Source of the DNA: Clostridiaceae bacterium
GTDB taxonomy: Bacteria > Bacillota > Clostridia > Lachnospirales > Lachnospiraceae
DNA length: 44,890 nt
Reading direction: 5' to 3'
Assembly: GCA_910575585.1 (NCBI GenBank)
Contig: CAJTGF010000044.1
Coordinates: 1-44,890, forward strand
A model generated the notes under the pieces. That model worked only from the letters and a program-made list of their open reading frames with translations, searched no databases and was not told the DNA's origin. This document shows, one piece after another, positions 7,945-15,194 of this stretch. Each line of letters opens with the position of its first letter. The first letter of the stretch is position 1. Both the position numbers and the translations under genes were made by a program.

Positions 7945-8272
7945 ATTTATGATAGCCAGTACGCCCCTGCCGCCCTGTATGCCGCTCCCAAAGGCAATGC
8001 TCCGGCTTCCGGTCAGCAATACGGCAAAGGTCATGTACGCCCGCCTGTTGGATGAAATCCTGACAAGGGGAACCGAGGACAGCAACAGGATTCTGTTCAT
8101 CCGCTTCCCCGTCATGGAGATAGCGGCGGCACTCTCCCGAAGCCCCCAGACCTGCAAGCGTTCACTGAACGAGCTGGAACAGGCCGGGATGATTATGCGT
8201 GTCCGTCAGGGCATCGGGGAGGTCAGCCATATGTATATCCTGCTCCCGAAGGAGGACACCGCCCATGAATGA
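7934..8272 (+). CDS. RepA_N-like winged-helix protein
   Basis: A 112-residue protein resembling the N-terminal domain of RepA_N replication initiators: PLPKAMLRLPVSNTAKVMYARLL, a helix-turn-helix EIAAALSRSPQTCKRSLNELEQ, and a wing ending HMYILLP. It lacks the C-terminal part of full plasmid initiators. ATG 7934 is chosen from AAAAGGAGG 10 bases upstream, giving an 11-base overlap with the gene before. It may start replication of the excised IME, or act as a regulator. The iteron-like repeats at 9321-9592 are candidate targets. Confidence 0.75.
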   Translation: MNCEFMIASTPLPPCMPLPKAMLRLPVSNTAKVMYARLLDEILTRGTEDSNRILFIRFPVMEIAAALSRSPQTCKRSLNELEQAGMIMRVRQGIGEVSHMYILLPKEDTAHE

Positions 8273-8558
8273 AAAGCTGGAAAAACTGAATCAGGAAATT
8301 GAAAAGACCGAAGCCAGACTGCGGCGGGCGCAGCATAAGGAGAAAATGCTGGAACACCAGATAAAGACGCTGAACCGGAAGGAACGGACACACCGGCTAT
8401 GTACCAGAGGGGCTATGCTGGAAAGCCATCTCCCCCACCCGGAATCCGTGACGGATGGGCAGGTCAGCACCATCTTAAAAGTCCTGTTCTGCCGGAGCGA
8501 CACCAAACGTCTTGTGGAACAGGTTCTTGCAGAAAACTGGAAGGAGGACGCAGAGTGA
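8265..8558 (+). CDS. DUF3847 family protein
   Basis: A 97-residue, highly charged protein. Residues 1-45 form a coiled coil (LEKLNQEIEKTEARLRRAQHKEKMLEHQ), followed by LNRKERTHRLCTRGAMLES, typical of DUF3847 proteins found in MobQ-type elements. They are thought to accompany mobilization, without a known activity. ATG 8265 overlaps the previous gene by 8 bases, and AAGGAGG lies 6 bases before it. The last four bases overlap the next gene (GTGA). Confidence 0.8.
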   Translation: MNEKLEKLNQEIEKTEARLRRAQHKEKMLEHQIKTLNRKERTHRLCTRGAMLESHLPHPESVTDGQVSTILKVLFCRSDTKRLVEQVLAENWKEDAE

Positions 8559-9070
8559 AATTTTCAAAAAGTGAACTGGACATCATCTATCAATATGCCG
8601 CACCGACCAAGGCGGAAACCCTTGCGGGCATGAAAGAAACCGTGCCGGTGATAAAGGACTTACTGACAAAGGCAATCGTGGAGAACGCCATCCGAAAGCT
8701 GGAAAAGATACCGGAGCCGGAGTGCAGCCAGTTTGTTGCCGCCACAAAAGCCCGGTTCCTTGCAGAGCGTGACAATTCCATCCGCCAGCGGCTTGCGGCG
8801 GCAAAGGCACAGGAGCCAATCATGCAGGGGCATGACCTGTTAGGGATAGAACGGTTCCACCCGGAAACCCGGCACATGATTACGCTGGAAGTACAGAAGC
8901 AGTGCTTTGTCGGTTTTAAGGGGGAGCGGTTCCGTTTCTTCCTCTCCGATGAAGGCTACCGGAACGCAAAACGCAGCGAGCAGGAAGGGGAAATCAAGAT
9001 AAAGAGTCATGCTGCCGTTGTCGCCGGGAAGCTCTATCCCGACAAGAAGCCGAAACAGCAGGAACGGTAA
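8555..9070 (+). CDS. TTRAP-like (transposon-transfer assisting) protein
   Basis: A 171-residue protein. Its first about 60 residues (FSKSELDIIYQYAAPTKAET, then a helix with TVPVIKDLL and ENAIRKLEKI) resemble the TTRAP family found beside conjugation genes. The rest, including ERFHPETRHMITLEVQKQC and a C-terminal basic tail, is unassigned. GTG 8555 is the start because AAGGAGG lies 7 bases before it and it overlaps the previous stop (GTGA). It ends the first block of the IME operon. Confidence 0.6.
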   Translation: MKFSKSELDIIYQYAAPTKAETLAGMKETVPVIKDLLTKAIVENAIRKLEKIPEPECSQFVAATKARFLAERDNSIRQRLAAAKAQEPIMQGHDLLGIERFHPETRHMITLEVQKQCFVGFKGERFRFFLSDEGYRNAKRSEQEGEIKIKSHAAVVAGKLYPDKKPKQQER

Positions 9071-9208
9071 AAAGCCCGTTCCAGAATCAAAGTGCGCCGG
9101 GCGCGTCTTGATTTTGCAAGGGAAGTTTTAACGTGGACGAGTCAGGCGCGCTCACATTGGCGGCTTTCCATGTGTGAAAAATCAGAACGAGCCGGGCGCG
9201 TTCTGATT
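9061..9208 (+). repeat. Three hairpins, two of related sequence
   Basis: GGAACG...CGTTCC (9061-9082) sits at the end of the previous gene. AATCAAAGTGCGCC/GGCGCGTCTTGATT (9085-9113) and AATCAGAACGAGCC/GGGCGCGTTCTGATT (9180-9208) share the pattern AATCA-n-GCC/GGCGCG-n-TGATT. They may be terminators or part of the IME origin region. Confidence 0.55.
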
Positions 9209-9320
9209 TATGCCGCCTATGGCGTAATTGGTACGGCTGATTTCCAACTGCCATAAACTCCACTTGCAATTTTGGCTTCCAAAGCGACAAGCTGGAAAAT
9301 CCCCCTCTGAAAGAGGGCGC

Positions 9321-9592
9321 ATTATTCGAGATTTTCAATTATCCAAGGAAACTTTCAAAATTACTGACAGGAAAGACTTTAAAAGAAATTACCTCGAATA
9401 ATTATTTCTGAAAAGAGTAGCTGCCACCTCAATGATTATCCAAGATAAAGGCGTGATTGCCCCATTATCTCGGATAGGTGCAAATCATCCACAAGTTGAT
9501 AACGGGTTTCATTATCCGAGATAATCGTTTTGAAATACTGTATTCATCGGATTAAATCAATTTACCTCGGATAAGTTTTTATCTCGGATAAT
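9321..9592. repeat. Iteron-like cluster
   Basis: At least eight near-copies of ATTATCTCGGATAA in both orientations: about 9321, 9337, 9388, 9435, 9464, 9511, 9562 and 9579. The full palindrome ATTATCCGAGATAAT is at 9511-9525. The region is AT-rich and non-coding. This is the pattern of a replication origin or of a repressor array. The RepA_N-like protein of the same IME is the obvious candidate ligand. Confidence 0.7.
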
Positions 9593-9790
9593 GCTCCCTA
9601 TCCAAGAACTGGGATAGGGCGCAATTATACACCACCCAGAGGTTGGTGAATTGCGTTCTCCGAAGGCTCCTTGCCGGAGGGCTGTGATTTTCCGCAGTCA
9701 TGGTCTGCTCCAAATCAAACAGGGGACGCTACGCTTCCCCTGCACTGGCTGCCGCCAGCTACCCTTTTGCCTTTGAATAATCGAATAAAT
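9593..9790 (+). other. Structured non-coding region, possible IME oriT
   Basis: Non-coding. It contains CCTATCC/GGATAGG (about 9597-9618), CTCCG/CGGAG (about 9657-9680) and CAGGGGA/TCCCCTG (about 9719-9741) hairpins. In its position upstream of the MobQ relaxase it could include the transfer origin. I cannot identify a nick site. The AT-rich cargo starts right after it. Confidence 0.4.
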
Positions 9791-9826
9791 TTATTAGTTT
9801 TTTGTTGTGCTTATTCTATAATGATA

Positions 9827-9855
9827 TTGACATAAATAAAAAAATATAGTAGAAT
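9827..9855 (+). promoter_or_regulatory. Promoter of the secreted-protein gene
   Basis: Consensus TTGACA (9827-9832), a 17-bp spacer and TAGAAT (9850-9855), about 95 bp before the start of the secreted protein gene. Confidence 0.75.
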
Positions 9856-9949
9856 ATGCACAAAAAGAGGAAAAGGGAGGGATACTGATGATTTTATAAA
9901 ATAAGCCGTAATTGTAATCTATGTGTAATAATGATTAAGGAGGATACCC

Positions 9950-10489
9950 ATGAAGAAGTTTTTAACATTTTTATTAACTTGTGTTCTTTTTATTACATCT
10001 TCAATGCCAGTTTTTGCAATGACAAATGATAAAGTTTCTACAGAAACGCAAGTTGAAATTCCAGTTTTACAGTTTGACAGTAAGGAAGATTTTGAACAAT
10101 ATTGTTATACTCTTTCAAAAGAGAAATCAACCAGAGGGGCAACCGTTATTTATGCTTCCGTGATTAGAGATGGCACAAGTGAGGATTGTGAGTTATACCT
10201 ATTGTGGGAAGGTGACGAAATGTACAATGCTTTTAGATATAAAAAAATACAGGTTAAAAGTGCTAACCTATTATCAAGTAAAGTTTATAAAACATTTGGA
10301 GACGGCACCAATTACACTACCAAAAATACAACCGCTGCGTCTGTTGGGTCTGTAAAAATAGGTGATTTCAAATTAGATAGTGATATTGAAAAAGTTAAAG
10401 TAACTTCAAAAGGCTTACAGGGGTATAATATGAAATCTCTATCATGGTTATCAGGAGTAGAATTTTCGGGAACTGTTACCATTAATTAA
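9950..10489 (+). CDS. Secreted protein of unknown function
   Basis: A 179-residue protein with a clear signal peptide: KK, hydrophobic FLTFLLTCVLFITSS, then a likely cleavage site PVFA-M near residue 24. The mature part is beta-rich, with no recognisable catalytic or metal motif. It has its own good promoter and AAGGAGG before ATG 9950. Its low GC stands out against the flanking IME genes, so it is a recent cargo gene. The next gene encodes a small cytosolic protein, so an exported effector plus immunity partner is one possibility; nothing in the sequence proves it. Confidence 0.75.
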   Translation: MKKFLTFLLTCVLFITSSMPVFAMTNDKVSTETQVEIPVLQFDSKEDFEQYCYTLSKEKSTRGATVIYASVIRDGTSEDCELYLLWEGDEMYNAFRYKKIQVKSANLLSSKVYKTFGDGTNYTTKNTTAASVGSVKIGDFKLDSDIEKVKVTSKGLQGYNMKSLSWLSGVEFSGTVTIN

Positions 10490-10507
10490 GCAGGAAAAAT
10501 ATATATT

Positions 10508-10966
10508 ATGAAGCAAAGATATGAATTTATAAGAAATTATAAATCTCAAATTATTCCGGGTTTTAAATCTTTTGAGGAAACATTGAAATGGTTGTCTGAA
10601 AAAGTTGATATTATAGAAATACCATTAAGTAGTTTTACAAATTTCTTTTTAGAAAGCCAAAAATTTAATGCTATAAATGCAATTACTAATAACAATTTGC
10701 ATTTATCTTCAGAAGATTTTGAGTTTATAGCATACAAATTACTATCTACATCAAAAAATGAGGCTTATAATGAAAAATTAGAAGATGAAAAATTTGTTTA
10801 TATTTTATTTGAGCTAAGAACAAGGTATGTTATAAGCAATAGTGCTAAACTTCAATTAGAAATAGTGATTCAGCAAGGTATTGGTCAATATGATTATGAA
10901 AATAATACAGAATATTTGTTGTATTATATTAGCTGTATTGATAGACTAAAAAACAAGGAATATTAA
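10508..10966 (+). CDS. Small cytosolic AT-rich cargo protein
   Basis: A 152-residue protein without signal peptide or membrane segment, helical and acidic (FIRNYKSQIIPGFKSFEETL..., DFEFIAYKLL, ...YLLYYISCIDRLKN). It starts 18 bases after the secreted gene with a weak ribosome site, and the two share a very low GC content and a terminator at 10972-11008. No family is recognised. Pairing with a secreted protein in one operon suggests a self-protection partner, but this is inference. Confidence 0.7.
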   Translation: MKQRYEFIRNYKSQIIPGFKSFEETLKWLSEKVDIIEIPLSSFTNFFLESQKFNAINAITNNNLHLSSEDFEFIAYKLLSTSKNEAYNEKLEDEKFVYILFELRTRYVISNSAKLQLEIVIQQGIGQYDYENNTEYLLYYISCIDRLKNKEY

Positions 10967-10971
10967 GCAAT

Positions 10972-11008
10972 AAGCAGGAAATCTGAAAAAAGGTCTCCTG
11001 CTTTTTTT
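10972..11008 (+). terminator. Terminator after the cargo pair
   Basis: AAGCAGGA / TCCTGCTT stem followed by a run of seven T. It insulates the cargo from the relaxase gene. Confidence 0.85.
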
Positions 11009-11042
11009 CTGCCCGGAATCCGGGAGAAAGGAGGGCGCACAC

Positions 11043-12632
11043 TTGCCATGCCCGCACTGTAAAATCACAATCATTAAGCGGAGCAACAATGAATCCGCTG
11101 TTTCTGCCGCCGCCTACCAGAGCGGCGAGAAACTGTTCTCTGAATACGACCAAGAGCAGAAACACTATCCCTACAAGAACGAAGTCACCCACAAAGAAAT
11201 CATGCTCCCGCCCCATGTGCCGCCGGAGTATGCAGACCGCAATACTTTATGGAACTCTGCCGAAGCACAGGAAAAGCAATGGAACTCCCAGCTTGCCCGG
11301 AGGTTCGTGCTTGCCATCCCAAGGGAAATCCCATCGGAACAGCACGCCGACCTTATCCGTGACTACTGCCGGGAGTTTTTTGTTTCCAAAGGCATGATAG
11401 CCGATTTTGCCATCCATGACAAAGGGGACGGCAACCCCCACGCCCATATCCTGCTCACCATGCGGGCGATGGACGAAAAAGGCAGATGGCTCCCCAAATG
11501 CCACAAGGTATATGACCTTGACGGGAACGGCGAAAGAATCCGGCTCCCGTCCGGCAGATGGAAAAGCCACAAGGAGAACACCGTAGACTGGAACGACCGG
11601 AAGTATGCCGAAATCTGGCGGCAGGGATGGGCGGACACGGCCAACCGCTATCTGGAAGCCAACGACCGCCCGGAACGGCTTGACCTGCGCTCCTATGCCC
11701 GACAGGGGATTGATAAAATCCCCACCGTCCACATGGGGCCAGCCGCCTGCCAGATGGAGAAGAAAGGAATCCAGACCAACGTTGGCAACCTGAACCGGGA
11801 CATCAAAGCCGCCAACTCCCTCATGCAGTCCATCCGCCAGATGGTGCGCCACTTAAAAGGCTGGATTGCCGATTTAAAAGAGAAAAAAGCCGCCCTGATG
11901 GAAGCATTGGAGCAGACGAAGGAACCGACCATACCGGAGCTGCTCTCACAGTATTTAGAACTGCGGAGCGGACAGCGTGCCGACTGGACTTCCAGAGGGA
12001 AGCTCAAAGGCACAGTTGCCGACTTCAACAGGGTACAGGCGGCAATGGAGTTTCTGCGGGAAAAAGGAATCTCCACCATAGAGAGCCTTGACACCCGGCT
12101 GGACGAAATCAGCCAGACCGCCGTTTCTGTCATGGAGAGCGTGAAAAAAAGCGAGAAGCGTATCAAAGCCATCGACACCATGTTGTCCTATATTGACAAA
12201 TACGAAGCAAACAAGCCAGTCCATAAGGAGTACGCCGCTATCGGCTGGAAGAAGAAAAAAGAGCAGTTTGCAGAGAGCCACCGGGAGGAACTGGACGCTT
12301 ACCATGCCGCCATCCGGTATTTTAAAGCCAACCTGAAAGGCAATTCCTACTCTCGCAAAGATTTGGAAGCGGAACGGGAACAGCTTGCTTCTGCCCTGCC
12401 GGAACAGGGGGAGGAACTGGAAGCGGTTCAGGCAGATGTAAAAGTGCTGCGGGATGTGCGCCGCTGGCTCAATCAGGTATTGCCATCCGAGCAGTACCGA
12501 CAGACCGCCGAGCCGGGGAAGAAACCGTCCGTACAGGGGAACCTGAAAGGGCGGCAGGAACGCATCCGGCAGGAGCAGGCAGAGAAACGCCAGCCGCCCC
12601 GGACACAGAAACAACAGAATATGGAACTTTAA
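11043..12632 (+). CDS. MobQ (MobA/MobL) family relaxase
   Basis: A DNA-nicking and transfer enzyme of the IME that binds one strand at oriT and is exported through a helper channel, here probably the host ICE. The N-terminal relaxase domain has the early strand KITIIKRSNNESAVSAAAYQSG, RRFVLAIPREI and the metal-binding motif NPHAHILLTMR with His133 and His135. A long coiled-coil C-terminal half follows. TTG 11043 is chosen because AAAGGAGG (11027-11034) lies 8 bases before it. The N-terminus carries CPHC. It is 529 residues, full length, and has no separate helicase domain. Confidence 0.92.
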   Translation: MPCPHCKITIIKRSNNESAVSAAAYQSGEKLFSEYDQEQKHYPYKNEVTHKEIMLPPHVPPEYADRNTLWNSAEAQEKQWNSQLARRFVLAIPREIPSEQHADLIRDYCREFFVSKGMIADFAIHDKGDGNPHAHILLTMRAMDEKGRWLPKCHKVYDLDGNGERIRLPSGRWKSHKENTVDWNDRKYAEIWRQGWADTANRYLEANDRPERLDLRSYARQGIDKIPTVHMGPAACQMEKKGIQTNVGNLNRDIKAANSLMQSIRQMVRHLKGWIADLKEKKAALMEALEQTKEPTIPELLSQYLELRSGQRADWTSRGKLKGTVADFNRVQAAMEFLREKGISTIESLDTRLDEISQTAVSVMESVKKSEKRIKAIDTMLSYIDKYEANKPVHKEYAAIGWKKKKEQFAESHREELDAYHAAIRYFKANLKGNSYSRKDLEAEREQLASALPEQGEELEAVQADVKVLRDVRRWLNQVLPSEQYRQTAEPGKKPSVQGNLKGRQERIRQEQAEKRQPPRTQKQQNMEL

Positions 12633-12635
12633 ACA

Positions 12636-12732
12636 GGCACTTGTTTTGTGATTGTAAATCGCTGGCAAGTGCTTGTTCATTTGAACAAGACGGATTTACA
12701 GACAACGTGAACGACATTGTGTCGCTCACGTT
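12636..12732 (+). repeat. Hairpin-rich spacer before the primase
   Basis: Contains a perfect palindrome, CTTGTTCATTTGAACAAG (12672-12689), and AACGTGAACGAC/GTCGCTCACGTT (12704-12732). No T-tract follows either, so they may be protein-binding or leader structures controlling the primase gene. Confidence 0.5.
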
Positions 12733-12756
12733 GGGATTATCAGGAGGGAACGCCTA

Positions 12757-13404
12757 TTGAACGTATTTGAAGCCGTGAAACAGTCCGTCACCACAAGGCA
12801 GGCTGCGGAGCGTTACGGAATCAAAGTAAACCGGAATGGGATGTGCGTCTGTCCATTCCATAACGATAAGAACCCAAGCATGAAGGTTGACCGCCGCTTT
12901 TACTGTTTCGGCTGCGGAGCCACCGGGGACGTGATTGACTTTGTTTCCCGGCTCCACGGTATCGGCAGTAAAGAAGCCGCACTCATGCTGGCACAGGACT
13001 TCTCCATCCCCTATGAGGACGGGAGGAACGCCGGGAAGCAGCCCATAAGGCCACGCCTGCGGAGGGAAACGGAGGAACAGAAATTTAAGCGCATGGAGCG
13101 GCACTGCTTCCGGGTGCTGTCCGACTATTACCATCTTCTGCGCCGCTGGAAGGAAGAATACGCCCCCAAACAGCCGGATGAAGCATGGAATCCCCGGTTT
13201 ATAGAAGCCCTGCAAAACATGAGCCGTCTGGAATATCTGATGGACGTACTTCTATCGGGGGAACTTCCAGAGCGGGCAGCCCTTATCACAGGACACGGAA
13301 AGGAAGTGAGGAACCTTGAAAGACGGATGGCAGAACTTACCGCCCCAGATACGGCAGGAAATAGCGAACATGGCAGACAGCGCAGAGCCGCCCCGGAGCA
13401 TTGA
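12757..13404 (+). CDS. CHC2 zinc-finger primase-like protein
   Basis: The N-terminal 85 residues are a DnaG-type zinc-binding domain: CVCPFHNDKNPSMKV followed by RRFYCFGCGATGDVIDF, with paired Cys/His ligands. The remaining part is helical and lacks a TOPRIM catalytic core, so it probably recognises DNA for a primase complex rather than priming alone. TTG 12757 follows CAGGAGGGAACGCCTA. Its 3' end overlaps the VapE-like gene by 89 bases. The pair would support replication of the excised IME or of the transferred strand. Confidence 0.88.
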   Translation: MNVFEAVKQSVTTRQAAERYGIKVNRNGMCVCPFHNDKNPSMKVDRRFYCFGCGATGDVIDFVSRLHGIGSKEAALMLAQDFSIPYEDGRNAGKQPIRPRLRRETEEQKFKRMERHCFRVLSDYYHLLRRWKEEYAPKQPDEAWNPRFIEALQNMSRLEYLMDVLLSGELPERAALITGHGKEVRNLERRMAELTAPDTAGNSEHGRQRRAAPEH

Positions 13405-14737
13405 GGAAGTAAAGGCCATGCTGGAAACCACCGAGAAAGGCGGCTTCCGCAACAGCATGAGCAACTGCCTGACCGTGTTCCAGTGCGACCCGCTCCTTTC
13501 TGGGGCGGTTGCCTACAACCTGCTGACCGACCGCACCGATATTTTAAGGCCAATCGGCTACAAAAGAGCCACCGGAAGCCCCATGACCGACACGGACATG
13601 AAATATATCCGGCTGTATCTAGAAAAGACCTATGGCCTGACAAGCGAGAAAAAGATACAGGACGCCGCCGACCTTGCCGCCAATGAGAACAGCTACCACC
13701 CTGTCCGGGATTATTTAAACGGCCTGACATGGGACGGAACCGGGCGGATACGCTCCTGCCTGCGTCACTTTCTGGGAGCCGGTGAGGACGATTACACATA
13801 CCAATCCCTGCGCCTGTTTTTGTTGGGAGCCATCCACCGGGCATTTTCCCCTGGCTGCAAGTTTGAAGTCATGCTCTGTCTGGTAGGCGGTCAGGGAGCC
13901 GGGAAGTCCACCTTCTTCCGTCTGCTGGCAGTCAAAGACGAGTGGTTTTCGGACGATTTGCGGAAACTGGACGATGACAACGTATACCGGAAGCTGCAAG
14001 GTCACTGGATAATCGAAATGTCGGAGATGATTGCCACCGCAAACGCAAAGAGCATAGAGGAAATCAAGTCATTTTTGAGCCGCCAGAAGGAAGTCTACAA
14101 GATACCCTACGAAACCCACCCGGCAGACCGCCCAAGGCAGTGCGTGTTTGGCGGCACGTCCAATGCCCTTGACTTCCTGCCCCTTGACCGCTCCGGCAAC
14201 CGCCGTTTTATTCCCATACAGGTATGCCCGGAGCAGGCGGAAACACACATTTTAGAGGACGAAGCCGCTTCCAGAGCCTATTTAAACCAAGTGTGGGCGG
14301 AAGCGATGGAGATTTACAAAAGCGGCAGATGGAAGCTGACATTCAGCCCGGAAATGGTGCGCTATCTAAAGGAACATCAGCGGGACTTTATGCCGGAGGA
14401 CACCAAAGCCGGGATGATACAGGCTTTCCTTGACAGCTACCCCGGCGATACGGTCTGCTCCAAACAGCTATACAAAGAAGCCCTGAACCATGATTTTGAC
14501 GAGCCGAAACAATGGGAAATCCGGGAAATCAACGAGATAATGAACCAGTGCGTCACCGGCTGGAAGTATTTCTCCAATCCCCGGATGTTTGCCGGATACG
14601 GCAGACAAAAAGGATGGGAACGGGAGCAAAAGGCAAAAGCTGACGCTTGCGCCTTGACAACGGACACCGGCAACGGGGCGGGAAAAACCCCGGAGGGATT
14701 TATGCCGGTGCCGGAGCAGATGGAACTTCCATTCTGA
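13316..14737 (+). CDS. VapE-like P-loop ATPase/helicase
   Basis: A 473-residue virulence-associated protein E family ATPase. The P-loop GGQGAGKST is near residue 191, followed by DDDNVYRKLQGHWIIEMSEM (Walker B-like WIIEMSE) and a sensor-like FGGTSNALDFLP with an arginine-rich RSGNRRF. This family commonly sits beside CHC2 or TOPRIM primases in phage-like elements and acts as replication helicase. TTG 13316 (AAAGGAAGTGAGG upstream) gives the long form; ATG 13370 (MADSAEPP) is a good alternative with less overlap. Confidence 0.85.
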   Translation: MKDGWQNLPPQIRQEIANMADSAEPPRSIEEVKAMLETTEKGGFRNSMSNCLTVFQCDPLLSGAVAYNLLTDRTDILRPIGYKRATGSPMTDTDMKYIRLYLEKTYGLTSEKKIQDAADLAANENSYHPVRDYLNGLTWDGTGRIRSCLRHFLGAGEDDYTYQSLRLFLLGAIHRAFSPGCKFEVMLCLVGGQGAGKSTFFRLLAVKDEWFSDDLRKLDDDNVYRKLQGHWIIEMSEMIATANAKSIEEIKSFLSRQKEVYKIPYETHPADRPRQCVFGGTSNALDFLPLDRSGNRRFIPIQVCPEQAETHILEDEAASRAYLNQVWAEAMEIYKSGRWKLTFSPEMVRYLKEHQRDFMPEDTKAGMIQAFLDSYPGDTVCSKQLYKEALNHDFDEPKQWEIREINEIMNQCVTGWKYFSNPRMFAGYGRQKGWEREQKAKADACALTTDTGNGAGKTPEGFMPVPEQMELPF

Positions 14738-14755
14738 AAAAATCCGGCAAAAGAC

Positions 14756-14962
14756 AGCCCGTTGCACACTTCGTTGCTATCCCGTTGCCGGGCCGGTTGC
14801 CGGGGAAAATCCCGTAACTATCGGCTTTTCTCCCCTTTAACAACCAAAGCAACAGAAAAATAAAAGAAAAAGTATAAAATAACCCAACTGCCAGACAAGG
14901 ATTCGTTCCAAGGTTTTTTGAAGCCCGTTGCCGGACTTCGTTGCCGACCTTCCCTGTCTGGC
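14756..14962 (+). repeat. CCGTTGC repeat region and long hairpin upstream of tnpW
   Basis: Six variants of CCGTTGC occur (about 14758, 14769, 14780, 14792, 14923, 14938). The first and last pairs form a direct repeat of about 25 bp. CCAGACA (about 14890) and TGTCTGG (about 14955) can pair into a long stem. Non-coding; possibly a leader that controls tnpW and the recombinase. Confidence 0.5.
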
Positions 14963-14990
14963 TGTTTTCATGTATGGAGGACAACTGCCT

Positions 14991-15188
14991 ATGGCGAAAA
15001 ATAAAACAGAGATTCATGTCACCACAGTATTTGACGGCGAGCTGGACGCTACGGACGTTTTCGTGAGCCTTATCGCACAGAAGCACAGCAGAAAAATAGA
15101 TAAAGAATATCTTGCTAAAACACAAGAAATGAGATATAATAAAGACGAGGTTCAATGTGACCGTGTTCCGTCTGGATTGTGCGGGTAA
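14991..15188 (+). CDS. tnpW: TnpW-family transposon protein
   Basis: A 65-residue protein matching the small TnpW proteins encoded just before the large serine recombinase of Tn4451/Tn4453-type elements: IHVTTVFDGELDATDVFVSL, SRKIDKEYLAKTQ, and a C-terminal VPSGLCG. ATG 14991 follows ATGGAGG by 10 bases. It ends 6 bases before the recombinase, so the two are cotranscribed. Its exact role is not known; an accessory or regulatory part in excision is assumed. Confidence 0.85.
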   Translation: MAKNKTEIHVTTVFDGELDATDVFVSLIAQKHSRKIDKEYLAKTQEMRYNKDEVQCDRVPSGLCG

Positions 15189-15194
15189 ACGGTT

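Noticed and set aside
9321-9592. CRISPR array
   Set aside because: Repeats are only about 14 bp, occur in both orientations, and have irregular spacing without uniform spacers; no cas genes are present.
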